This document shows, in pieces, positions 31,998 through 43,030 of a stretch of 64,000 bases of DNA. This DNA is from Monocercomonoides exilis. Its lineage: Eukaryota; Preaxostyla; Oxymonadida; Polymastigidae. Both the position numbers and the translations under genes were made by a program. The notes beneath the pieces were generated by a model. It had not been told where the DNA came from. It saw only the letters and a list, made by a program, of their open reading frames with translations, and searched no databases. Position 1 is the first letter of the stretch. Each line of letters starts with the position of its first letter. The stretch spans positions 355,424 to 419,423 of the forward strand of contig LSRY02000064.1 of assembly GCA_001643675.2 (NCBI GenBank). The letters are read 5' to 3'.

Positions 31998-32739
31998 TCT
32001 GTTTGTTGCAAAAAAATATTCTAAAATAGGATCAAAGCCTTGTAAATAACAAAATAAAACACAAAAACAAACATCGTTGATTATCTAGCAGTACTAAAAT
32101 GATCGCAATAAAAACTGTTTTGTTTTTGTTATATAAAAAGAAGCGCAAAAGAAATTGCGAAGAAACTTCAAGAATTGTCCGTATGAAGTTAGAAATGGAA
32201 ATCTTTTGTTTCTTTTTGATCAAACCAATAAAAATTCTTTAAGAAGAAAAAGATTTCGATCATCTTTCACATTTTGTTAAATGAGTTTGTTTTCTATTTG
32301 TATGAAATTGGATCTTTCAATCACGCATATATGGTTATTGTCAGAAAAAAGAAAAAGAAATAAAACGATCAAATTTCATAAAACAACTGTCTTTTTCGAC
32401 TATTGACAAACAAAAATCAAATTAAAATTTTTGATAACAAATACCTGCCTGCTCAATAAATTATATATGATTAATAATTATTGTTTTTCAATTTTCTGTT
32501 TTTTTTCGAGACGATACATCAGATTTAATTATGCAAAAAGAAATTTTTTTTTTCCACTTGGTTTTTCATGACTTAAAAAAAAGAAATTTATTCCAATGGA
32601 GTATTTAATTGAGGAATATTATAATATTTTGAAAAAAATTTGATCATATCTCGAAGAACGAATATCATGTTATTTTAAAAATTCTTCAAATAAAAATGAT
32701 CAATATAACCATACATAGATTATTTTTTCATTTTTTTTC
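31998..32739. other. AT-rich spacer between divergent genes
   Basis: About 740 bp, very AT-rich, between the acidic 5' ORF on the minus strand and the AMPK beta start on the plus strand. It is expected to hold both promoters. No RNA gene or repeat seen. Confidence 0.5.
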
Positions 32740-34527
32740 ATGGGACCAAAGAACAGCAAAGCGCAAACTTCAGAAGTGGAACAACATTTAACATGTTTGA
32801 ATTGTTATTTATTTTTTAATTGAAAAAATTCTTTTTTTTTTACAGCTTACAATCATCAACAAGAAAACACTTCTGTTCACGGAACAAATTCAGAAATTAT
32901 TCATGTCGAACAAGAAATTACACCAAAAGATCCCAAAGAATCACGCCAACAAGTTGTACGTGTTAATTTTGTTTGGAAACATGGAGCCGTAGACAGTGTC
33001 TTTGTGTCGGGTTCATTTAATTCGTGGACACACAAACTTCCATTGACCCATCAACCAATTCCAGATGTTGACGCAGTCGGTCCTTCAAAAGAAGATTTGC
33101 AAAACGGAGCATACACTTCAGAACAGTTAGGACTTCTTAAAGCTGATTATGAAAAATGGAATGGAGAACGTTATTCAATTTGGAAAAAACGTTGGACTGT
33201 GACAATTCCTTTAACCCAAGGGCAGTATTATTTCAAATACATAGTTGACGGGCAATGGCGTCATGATCCTCTTTATCATAATGGTGTCGATCCAAATGGC
33301 CAAGTGATAAACATATTATCAGTTGATCCAAATCTAACTGTTTTGAAAGATCGAGACGCAGAAAGTGGAAAAGAGTCTGAGCAGCCTAATAACAAGGATT
33401 TTAAGGAAATAGAAGCAGAAGAAGCAGAAATCAGCAAACCAAAGGAAAGCAAAGGAAGTGATGACAAAATTTTGGATAGTGAAAAGGAAACTGAGAAGCA
33501 AACTGAATCTGCAAAAGAAAAAGAAAATACAAAAAACACATACCCAGAGAATGAAAATGTTCGAGATGAAGAACCAGGCAGAATGACTCGCGCACATCGC
33601 CAGCACAGGGTGGAGTTTTCTCCTGCACATGCAAAAGAAGAGGAAAAAGTTGAATCAGAATCAGAATCAGAAGAAGCAGACACACTTGAACAAGGAGAGC
33701 CGCAAGAAAAACGCGAAATGCACGAAACCCCCGAAACCCCCGAAACCCATGAAACCCATGAAACCCACGAGCATCACACACACCGCCACATCGATGACGA
33801 TCGGGATAGAGAAAGAGACAGAGACAGAGATAGAGACAAGGGAGTTGATAGAGAGCGAGAGCGTGCAATGAGCAAAGAAAGAGAAAACCAGCGATGGAGC
33901 GATCGGCAGCCCGATGCAATTTTGTATGATTTTGCCAGTCCGCTTCCGCTTCCCTCGCTGTTTCACAGGATAATCCTTTCGAGAGAGCGAAAAGAAGGCG
34001 AAGAAGCCATTTTGCTTCCCATTCCCGATCATGTGACGATCAACCATTTGTATGTTGGGCAGATGAAGCGAAAGAGAGAAAGAGACAGAGAAAAGCAGCA
34101 GTGTGAAAAGAACACTTCATCCACTTCAGTTTCAATATCGTCATCTTCCCCACCGCTTCCCTCTCCTTCACAATCACCCATCTTCTCAAGCACATCACTT
34201 TCTTCTTCTATTTCGTCATCAACTTCTTCACCGACCTCACCAACCTCATCAAACTCATCCACTTCCATCTCTTTCCCGACATCTTCTGCTTCTTCGTCGA
34301 TTGTAACAAATAATCTTTCACTTCTTGCGATGACACTTCGCTTCAACAAAAAATATACAACTGTTATATATCTTCATGAGAATTCGCTAAGCAGCGAAGA
34401 GGAAGAGGAAGAAGTGGGAAGGCAGACGCAAATGCTTTTAGATGAACTCCTCCGCAAAAAGGCAGAGTTTATGACATGGCGTGTGAATGCAGAGTGGAGG
34501 AAGAGAAGAGAAAGAACCCGAACTTAA
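32740..34527 (+). CDS. SNF1/AMPK beta subunit with split AMPKBI domain
   Basis: Exons 32740-32794 and 32846-34527 (51-bp intron GTTTGA...TTTACAG), 578 aa. The beta subunit scaffolds the kinase alpha and gamma subunits and binds glycogen. A CBM48/AMPK1-CBM spans residues about 54-175: VFVSGSFNSW, then a 40-50 residue insert, then QYYFKYIVDGQWRHDP and QVINILSV; both sugar-contact Trp positions are kept. A charged linker with ETPETPETHETH and RDRERDRDRDRD repeats follows. The C-terminal AMPKBI domain is present in two pieces, LPSLFHRIIL...LLPIPDHVTINHLYV (about 382-427) and LAMTLRFNKKYTTVIYLHE (about 507-531), separated by about 80 residues of Ser/Pro/Thr. The N-terminus MGPKNSK resembles a myristoylation site but has Pro at position 3, which the usual motif excludes. 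Confidence 0.88.
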
Positions 34528-35476
34528 GATTTCAAAGAATATTGCCATATTTAATTTAATTGTATTTTATTTATTTTAATTTCCACCTGCAATTTACAAT
34601 GGAAATTTGCAATATCAACTGTGGGAAAATACAGCAGGGATGAAGAGAGAAATATGGAAACTGCATTTTTTTAACATTTTACCTGAATGAGAGTAAACCT
34701 GATTTCTTTTATGGCTAACTGCCATGTATGTTATCAAGGTGTTGTGGAATTTATACAATTTTTATTTTTTGTTATAACCTGGTAGTTTTTTTGCATGCTT
34801 TTTAAATATTGCCATCACCTCCCCTTTCCTCCACCACTTCATTTCTCCTCAAACGTTGTTTCTGTTGTGATATTTATTTTTGTTGGCGATTTTTTATTTT
34901 TTTATGTTCTGTATTGTTTCTTTTGTAGAAGATATCTGATTCTTCAGATAATAGTTTGTTTTACATTTCATTTGGGATGACTTTTGAATTTGCATTTTCA
35001 TTTCATTTGAAGCGAAAGTTTTTAAGTTTAATTAAAAAAAAAAAGGAGAGAGATTTGAATAAAACGTGCTTGTTCATGATGAATTGAACGCACCTTTATT
35101 AATTCATTGACAGAATGAAGCATATTTAAAGATATGATTCAATAAATACAAACAGAAGTCAAATACACACAAATCGCAATCAAACAGATAAAATTCACGA
35201 GTATATTTCCATTTTAACTCTTCTCGAAATGCCTCATCATCGTCATTGCAATATGAATTCAAATCAGTCAGATATCTAATTTTTCAAACGGAAAATATAA
35301 AATTTTGAACACTCAAATAACAAGCTTTCAAGAAGTTATGTCATTTCAACAAAATTTTATTTTGCGAGCGTTTCTTTAATTCGTTATGCACTTGTCTTCC
35401 TACAAATGTTGAATGGACAAACATCTTCCTTTAAAACACGATATTGCTTCTAACAGGCAGAACAACTTAAATAAGT
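34528..35476. other. AT-rich spacer between convergent genes
   Basis: About 950 bp between the AMPK beta stop and the 14-3-3 stop. It includes an A-run of about 14 near 35032 and AATAAA near 35058. A 61-codon hydrophobic frame at 34795-34980 is not supported as a gene. Confidence 0.5.
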
Positions 35477-36328
35477 TCACTCTCTTAATTCATCAATGAC
35501 GCTTGATTTCCATATCCCCAAATTTTCTTTTATTACATCAAGCAGGCTTTTTGATTCTTCATTGTCCTTTGCATTCTGACTTTCATCAGTTTTTTCTGTA
35601 GAAAGCTCAATTTCTGCTTCTCGAAGTGCTTCTTCTACCAATGAAATTGCATTTTCCCTTTCTCCAAGGACATAGAAATAAAACACCGAAAAATTTAAAA
35701 CAAGCCCCAAGAAGGTGCTATCTATGGGTGACAATTCTTTTTTACCAGCTTCCAATGCAGATGAATATGCATTCAACGACTTCTGAACAGCCTCCTCATG
35801 TATCTTTTCTTCAGTAACTTCGCTAATGTATCTACAATAATCTCCAATACTGTTGCAAAAACTTTCCATTATCACTTAAAATAAACAAAAAATTTCATAC
35901 GTTGTTAAGCATGAAACGCGTGCTTCGCCTGGCTGAGCAGATGGAAGTAAATATTTATATACTAGAATAACAGCATCGTTACACAAATCCGTTATTTTTT
36001 CAGCATTTTTCACCCTTTGTTCTTGAGCTATCCGCGCAAAGTTTTCGTTAAACTGTTCTCGTTCATACTGCTCTGTGTTAAGGCATATATGCCAAGCTTC
36101 TTGATATTTGTTAATTAAATATTTATAAGCTGTGAACAGAAGAGTGCGTTCAACATGACCAATGTCAGAGCAATTTGAAACAATTTCTTTCATAACTCGA
36201 AGCATTTCTGTTTCAAAACAAATAATCAAATATATCTCCAAATAATATGAAATACCTTCATAATTTTCTGAGCTCTGGAATAATTTTGCAATATACACTC
36301 GTTCTTCTTTTTCTTGAAAAGATATCAT
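35477..36328 (-). CDS. Divergent 14-3-3 protein, three exons
   Basis: Exons 36328-36256, 36207-35901 and 35849-35477 (introns of 48 and 51 bp, GTATTT and GTATGA donors) give exactly 250 aa, the normal family length. 14-3-3 dimers bind phosphoserine/threonine motifs in client proteins in the cytosol. Family landmarks: VYIAKLFQSSENYEEM (helix A/B), LLFTAYK, IGDYCRYISEV, and LGLVLNFSVFYFYVLGE. The second junction was chosen because it restores the family spacing V-SCL-TTI-GDYCRY with no gap. Of the basic groove residues, Lys53 (Lys49 of zeta), Arg133 and Tyr134 (Arg127, Tyr128) are kept, but the position of Arg56 is Gln60 and the preceding Arg is Tyr. The C-terminal loop is extended (STEKTDESQNAKDNEES). 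The gene lies 210 bp from the next gene on the same strand. Confidence 0.9.
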
Positions 36329-36538
36329 CCTTTCCAAGAAATAAACAACCAATTACTTTTGGGAAAGATCAATAAAAATTAAATAAACTGGATATATAAA
36401 AGGCTTTTAACATTGGAATCTCATGAAAAATTGTGAAGTGCAATAACTCAAATAATGAAATGAACGAATGAGAAATATAGAGAAATAAACAAAGAAATGA
36501 AAGGAATTTCCATATTCAAAAATTCATGAAATGAATTA

Positions 36539-37499
36539 CTATTTCATTCGTTGTGCTTTTATTATTTCTTCTTCTATTTTTATATAATCTTTGTATGAAG
36601 CTTTTATATTGAAAGAAGGCATCTTTAAAAACGGGGGAAGAGAAGAAGCAATTTCCGTAAGCTTCAAAAATCAATAAAAATAATTCACATATAATTGAAT
36701 ACAATTGAAAAACAATGACATAAACAATAAAAATTCAAACATGTTGCTGTATATCCCCAATTTGAATCTGTAATTCAAAAAGATCAGATTTTATTGAAAC
36801 GCTTGCCTGTAGAAATTGACGTAAAGCTGTTCCATATTCAACAAATGCATCTTTCATATTATCCCCTAACTGCGAACCTAATTTATACACTCCTTTGACA
36901 TAATTAACTATCGCAGCCTTTTTATTGAATAAGATTGTATTAACTTCCTCAAAAAACAAAATTCACAAACTTGATTTCTTTCCATTTTTGATATATCAAT
37001 TTTCCTTCTTTCTTCAAGTTGATAAAAATATTGAATAATTATCGAAGGATCAATACTCCCTAAAAAGACGTGCAATTAAAAAAAAACATTTGCAACATTC
37101 ATACTTGCCCCGTGAATCTGATATTGCCAAAATTGCTTTAGCTCATCAGTGGGCGCTTGAACTTTATCAAACACAACAATCTAAAAGCAAAAACCATTTG
37201 ACAAAATTAGAAAATCTTAATTACACACAGGCTGATTTAAATAACGAGCATTTTGACGTCGCTTCTCAATCTCTTCTGGAGAAAGCTAAAATTTTGTTAT
37301 TAAGAGATGACAGTTGAAATGTTTCAAATTATTACCGTTATGAGCGAAACAAATTTTCAATTTTTATAAAAAGGCAACAAAAATTAGAATGATAATCAAA
37401 TTAACCACGAGGAACCTCCACAGGTTTTTTAATAGGTTGCCCAACGAATCCCCCTCCTGGCAAAGGCGATCCTGCTTCGCCTTCAGGTATATTTCCCAT
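36539..37499 (-). CDS. Multi-exon alpha-helical protein of unknown family (about 211 aa)
   Basis: Reading frames join as exons 37499-37416, 37285-37229, 37180-37105, 37059-36971, 36947-36741 and 36661-36539, ending in TAG. Introns are about 130, 48 (GTGTGT), 45 (GTATGA), 23 (GTTTGT...TTTGAG) and 79 bp (GTTTGA). The product starts MGNIPEGEAGSPLPGGGFVG, continues LSPEEIEKRRQNARYLNQP and then long amphipathic helices (FWQYQIHGARSIDPSIIIQ, VNYVKGVYKLGSQLGDNMKD), ending YIKIEEEIIKAQRMK. This could be a coiled-coil subunit of a transport, nuclear pore or membrane-shaping complex, but I do not recognise it. The first junction has alternative donors. The 23-bp intron could instead be a one-base gap in a T run. 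Tightly packed between 14-3-3 and REV1 on the same strand. Confidence 0.55.
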
Positions 37500-37603
37500 T
37501 TATGTATTTTTCGATGGGTTAGATCAAAAAATATTTTTATTAATTTTTTTCAAAAAAAATTTTCTCTTCTTATAAAACACATAAACAAAAAATAAAAAAA
37601 CTT

Positions 37604-40600
37604 TTATAAAAAATATGAAAGAATTGCGTCTCCATCCAAATGATTGCGTGAGAAAAGAAGATTTAGCCTTTGCATCAATGCTTCACAACACTTTTTCCAT
37701 TCATTTGACTCTTCCATTTCTGCCGTAATCCGATGTATCATTCGAATAGAAACTCCAAACTGTCCTATTTTCTGTTGCTGCAATTGTGCGACTAAAAGAA
37801 GCCAAAGAAGTTGAACATCTAATGTTGTTGGATTTGATGTTGATCTTTTTCAACAAAAATTTATTCATGTAAGAAATATGCATAATATGAGTAATAATCA
37901 AATAAAATCATAAATTCATAAAAAATAAAAAGGAAACACTCATACTTCAAAAGACTAACAATCCCATTTTCCACGTCTAATAAAGATTCGTCTTCAAAAA
38001 CAACCAATTTTTCTGTTTTTGTACTGACGTTTTCTTCTTGTTGCTTTGGAAGCTCAGAATTATCGGTTTTTTGCGGAATTTTGAGTGAAAACTTCTTCTT
38101 TTTCTTCTTTCTCTTTCTTTTCCCAAGCAAAGATAAAGCAGTTCCGATTTTTTTAACTGAAAATTGCTTTCGTTCAGGTCTGGCTGAAGATTGAATAATG
38201 TTTGTTGACGTTGATGTCGATGATGCTGAAGAAGAAAAAGAAGAGGAAGAGGAAGAAGAAGAAGAAGAAATTGAAGAAGGTAACGATGAACCCAGAGTCA
38301 TGGACAACTGACGAGGAGGCTGTAAAAACAAAAGATAAAAACAAAATATTTATTTGAATATTTAATCAAAAATAAAACACAGTGAAACAAATACATTCAT
38401 AAAATACATTAAAAAAGTTTTAACCATTCAAATAGAAAGAAAAATTAATGTTAAAAAAAAAAATGCCTTATTTAAGAGAAAATCTGATATATTCACTACA
38501 TCTTCCAATCAACACATACCAAAGCCACTTTCAGCTTTCCGAACTGTACAGATGCGCCTCTGAGGTGCAGTGGCTGGATGTTCATTGTTTTGAACAAAGA
38601 GACAGCAGCAGCAGAAAGTGTGGCAATGTCTGCACAGCTCACTTCGTTCAGTTTCATTTGCTTTGTCTGTGAGGTCACTGCACCGTGGCCGAGGTACTTG
38701 CTCGTGGGGGCAAAGAGGGAGTAGCGGGATGAAGTGGAGAGAGAGGAGAAAGAAGAAGAAGAAGAAGAGGAGGAGGAGGAGGAGGAAGAAGCAGAAGCAG
38801 AAGCAGGAGGGACGTAAGAGGTATCAACAGTCTTCATTGCGTGGAGGGTGATGACACCAACACACGGATGGGGTATTTTGTAGCTGAGGAAAAGAGAAAG
38901 AGATTGGCGGAAGTCGTTTGTTTTGCTATCGATCTCAAGCACTTCATCTGCAGCTGACAGAATACGACGAGATGTTTCCTGAGGAATGAAAGCGCAAAAT
39001 AAAAAATTTATTTTGAAAGCATAACAATGAAAATGATGTTAAATCACAAGAAATAATATTATTTGTTTTATTTACAATAGAAAAAAGAATGAAAAATAAA
39101 GATAATAAAAAGAAAAAGAAAGAAAGAAAGATCGAAAAACAAACCTCCACCAAGTTTGTGATAAACTGCACCGTTTCCTCTTCAGATGTCAATCTTACTC
39201 CCCAGCTGATCCCTGCAGACACCGTCTTTGGCAGCCTCTGCCATTTGCTTTTTAACTCCTTCAACAAAACATTGCTATCTCCCTCTTTCATTCCAGCACT
39301 TGAAAGCTTCGCGCCTTCTTCTTCTCCTTCTTCTATTCCATCCATCTCCTCTTCAATTTCTCCTTCCACATACATGTTGTCTTCTGCTGTGGCTTCATTG
39401 ACAGATCTATCTTTCTCATTTTCTTGTTTATTGCCAATTTCTTTTCTTTGACTTGGCGATTTTGGAGTGTCTTTAGACTTTCCAGTGAAATTCAATGATG
39501 TCTGTGGTGAATGTGAGAAAAGATCTCTTCTGTCGATTCCTCTGCTTCTCTCAGAAAGCGTCCTTCCTGTTGGAATTGAGAGATATTTTATGAAATATGT
39601 TATAAATACGAATAATATCAAAAAAGAATTGCAAACATGAAATGATTGTGATTAAAAAAGAAAAAATTATAATTTTTTGAATGAAAACAGCAACATAAAT
39701 ACATCCAACAAATAACACACACCAATCTTTGCTCCAAAAAGTTTCACTAATGTTGCTTCTTGAATGCTGCTAAGTTCGCCAATTGTGTGAACATCCAGTT
39801 CTTTGTGCAGTCTGCGTTTGGTGCGATATCCAACTCCAGGCAGTTTCTAAATAAAACAATATAAAATTTATTTATTATTAATTATTAAAATGAGAAATAA
39901 AATTTTGTATAAAAAAAAGATATATTTTAACATTTGTGATAAAAAATTGACAAAAGAATCAGTAAAAAATACCTCCACAGGCATCGGTCCAATGACCTCC
40001 CTCATGTTCGTCTCTGTGATGAAGAACTGTCCATTGGGCTTCGCTTTGAACGTCGCCAGACGAGCGAGAAGGGGATTATTTCCCATTCCGGCACTGGCAG
40101 CACACTTCGTCCTCTCAAAAATAGCATCACGCATCTCCCTCACAACACGTCCGAACTGATTGTATGCCAAGGAAATATATTCTTCATACTCTGAGGTTGA
40201 ATGGACTTTTGATGGAAATAATTCTGGCTGCATTTGTTCTTTATCCTTTCTAACAGCTTGTTCAGTTGTGCTGCTTCTATTATCTGCTCCTCCTAAGCAG
40301 TCATTTATTGACGAAACAGCTTCGATTCTTTTAGCATAGCGATCTTCATCGCTTTCGTTTGCTTCAATAACACATTTTAGATCGATTTCATTCGTCTTCT
40401 GTTGAAGTTCATCATTCCTTTGTTCTGGGTTCTCTTCACTTGCATCACTCACCCCCTTCATTTGTTCCTTATCAACCTTTCCATCCTTTTCCTCATCATC
40501 CCTTTTCTTCATTTCCCTCGTTGCAATCTGCCTAGCCGTTCTCATCAGCACCATCTCCGTCAGCTCCACCGCCGACTCGTCGCAGCTGAGCACGCATATT

Positions 40601-42830
40601 CTGTCAGAATATTCTGCAAGTGTCTCACATATCTCCTCTGCTGCCTGCTGGTATTCGTTGAACTTGTACGGAACAACAATCAAGGACGGGCACAGCTCTT
40701 TCGCACTCTGAAGCCACATCCCGTTGTAAATGCCGTATGCTCGAGCGGCGTAGTTGGAGGAGGAGACGTCAGCTGTTGAGGACTTGATTCATTTGAAAAT
40801 CGAATTATTTAATTAGAACAATATTTTTCATTTGTTTGAAGAAGAAAGAAAGAAAGAAAGAAAGAAAGATTATTTTGAATTTTTTTTTAAAAAAAAGAAA
40901 GAAATATAAACAAACAGAATTATCTCCTTTTGAGTGGCACACAACAACAGGCTTGGACGAAAGGGATGGATCGGATCGACAAGAAACAGAAGCAAAAAAG
41001 CAATCCTAAGTTCGAAAAGAAACATTTTATATGTTATTTTCTGTAAAAAAGTTTTTTAAATGAACAGAACAAACCTGAAATAAAAATTGTAGTTAATTAT
41101 TGGTTTCAATAAATGAATAACAGGAATGTTAAATGATGATGTTAACTGTTTTATAAATCATACCATATCAATATGTGCAATAAAATGAAGCTTTATTTCT
41201 TTCAAAAGCATTTCATACGCAGCCTTTGTGCCTTCTATTAACCTTTCTTCTTTCTCACATTTTCCTTCTTCTGCTCCTTCCACACGATCTTTGTCATCCA
41301 CCTTTTTCGAATTCAGCATTAATTCTCTTCTCTTCATTCGCTTTTCAACAATCTGTCTTTCTGTGAAACTTGTCAGCTGTATCTTCCACTGCGACATGTG
41401 GCTCAGCCGCGAATTCAGAAAGTATTGCTGAACGAATGATTTTTCAGCTGCCACTGGCAATTCGCGACTGACAGCAATTTTTGGTTGTTCAAACGGAATC
41501 TGTGCTTGATTCAACGTGTCTGCTTGACCATCCTTTTTTTCCTGAAGCTGCTCTTGTCGCTGCATAGAATTGTACTTTTTCCTGATAGAAATCAATTTCT
41601 TTTTCAATCCTTGCCATCTTGCAGTAAAATGCGCCTTTCCCACAGATGTTGTTTTTTCTTCTTTTTCTTCATTGTCTTCTTTTTTGAATAGCTCATGTTG
41701 CTTTTCACATTCATCTGCTCCTTTTTTTTCATTTTCAAAGCTGACTTGTTTATCTTCTGCGTTTTCAGTAATCATCTGAATCGAAGAAATGTCATTTTTT
41801 TTTCTATTTTCACTTTCAGCTTCTTTCTTCCAGCGCTCTATCAGCAAAACTTGATCCTCTTCTCTTCTTTTTGCCTCTAACTCTTCCTTTTTAATCTCGT
41901 TTACATCTTCAATTGTCAATAAAGGCCCAAATGCTCTGATTAACTGAAACGGAATGTTGCCTAATGAATTTACTGATCGCTGTTCATCAAATAACCGTTC
42001 TGATTGCTGCTTCTCTTTCTTTTTTTCCTCTTCTTTCTCAATAGCAACGTTTGATTGAGAACGATCAGAATTTACAAAAATCCTTTCTTGTCTCTTCTTC
42101 TTTTTCTTTGATCTTAAGGCAGAAAAGTCTATTGAACGATAGCTTTCTGTATCTTTGATGTCAATGACTTTGGCAGGTCTCATTTTGAATAAGGCAGGAT
42201 GCTTCAAGTATTCCACATACACGAACTGTGATTCTTTGATAAAATTAAAATATTTAGCAGGTTGCATAAGGTCATCTGCATCATATGGAGAAGCTTTCAA
42301 ATATGTGAAATTACACTGATTTTTAAGAGTCTCGTGCGATGTTGATTTACAAATAAGAGAAGACAAGCTTTTTGAATTTGAAGAATTTTCAGCTTCAAAT
42401 GGTTGCTTTTGTTTATGATAAATAGAATCTAATATCCAACTTGAATAGATCACAGGAAGAGAGGCATTCTAAAAAATATTATTTATCACTTAAAAAAGAG
42501 TCTATACTTCAGGATGGTTGCAATTATCCAAATCACAAACAATTGCCGTAATGGCTTTGTTGAAGGTATCATAAATTCCACCGCCAAAACTTTCTATAAG
42601 CCTTTTTTAAATAATAAAACAAAAGCAAACAATATAAAAATAATATTCAAAAATGCAAACTTAGAAAATTTATTTCTATCTGCCACTTTTAGATAATGAA
42701 GATAAAAACATTCTCCTGAAAAAAGCACTTGATCCTTCCAACTATTTGGATGAATATTGGAAACATTTATCATAAAATAAAAATATGGGCTGAATGAAGA
42801 ATAATTTTCATCTTGCAATTCATTGTTTTG
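37604..42830 (-). CDS. REV1: REV1, Y-family translesion polymerase (dCMP transferase), at least ten exons
   Basis: Exons 42830-42661, 42601-42508, 42468-41164, 41005-40916, 40782-39973, 39846-39723, 39566-39145, 38978-38520, 38319-37946 and 37844-37604 all join in phase (TAA at 37606-37604). With a possible 18-bp first exon at 44303-44286 the product is 1368 aa. REV1 inserts dCMP opposite damaged bases and recruits other translesion polymerases. An N-terminal BRCT domain (LFSGECFYLHYL, LIESFGGGIYDTF, PVIYSSWILDSIY) is followed by a long charged linker. The catalytic core keeps HIDM-DCFFASV across an exon junction, SCDES with Asp-Glu (about 627-628), TKCAASAGMGNNPLLARLAT, KLPGVGYRTKRRL and the little finger (KTVSAGISWGVRL, YLGHGA). 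Large low-complexity inserts lie before FGRVVREMRDAI and in the little finger (a Ser run). The last exon resembles the helical REV1 C-terminal interaction domain. A Merlin transposon lies immediately 5' of exon 42830. Confidence 0.88.
40841..40869. repeat. (GAAA)n microsatellite inside a REV1 intron
   Basis: Seven or so tandem GAAA units within the 133-bp intron 40915-40783 of REV1. On the coding strand this is a TTTC pyrimidine tract upstream of the acceptor and may serve as its polypyrimidine tract. Confidence 0.85.
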
Positions 42831-42852
42831 CTATTTTTATAATTAGCTATTA

Positions 42853-42877
42853 GGCAGAAGGTAACAATACACCACAA
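42853..42877 (+). repeat. Merlin terminal inverted repeat, left
   Basis: Starts GGCAGAAGGTAACAATACAC; pairs with 44233-44257 with two mismatches (positions 3 and 7 of the repeat). Confidence 0.95.
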
Positions 42878-43030
42878 CCCAAATTCATTTTAATTGTGTT
42901 CCACATGTTGATATTCGTTGTTTTATAACATTTTCGGTAACTTCCAACTCCGGGTTTTGAAGAAAAACAAAAATGAATTTTCATAGAAAATATATTATTT
43001 TGGGTCAAAATGTGAATGAAAAAAATAAAT

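Noticed and set aside
37090-37317. 75-codon plus-strand ORF (YLPRESDIAKIALAHQWALE)
   Set aside because: Looks protein-like but begins at a TTG and lies antisense to three exons of the minus-strand gene, whose frames join in phase across several introns.
42594-42818. Minus-strand 74-codon ORF as an independent gene
   Set aside because: It is the BRCT-encoding exon of REV1 read on past its GTTTGC donor; joining to the next exon restores the BRCT domain.
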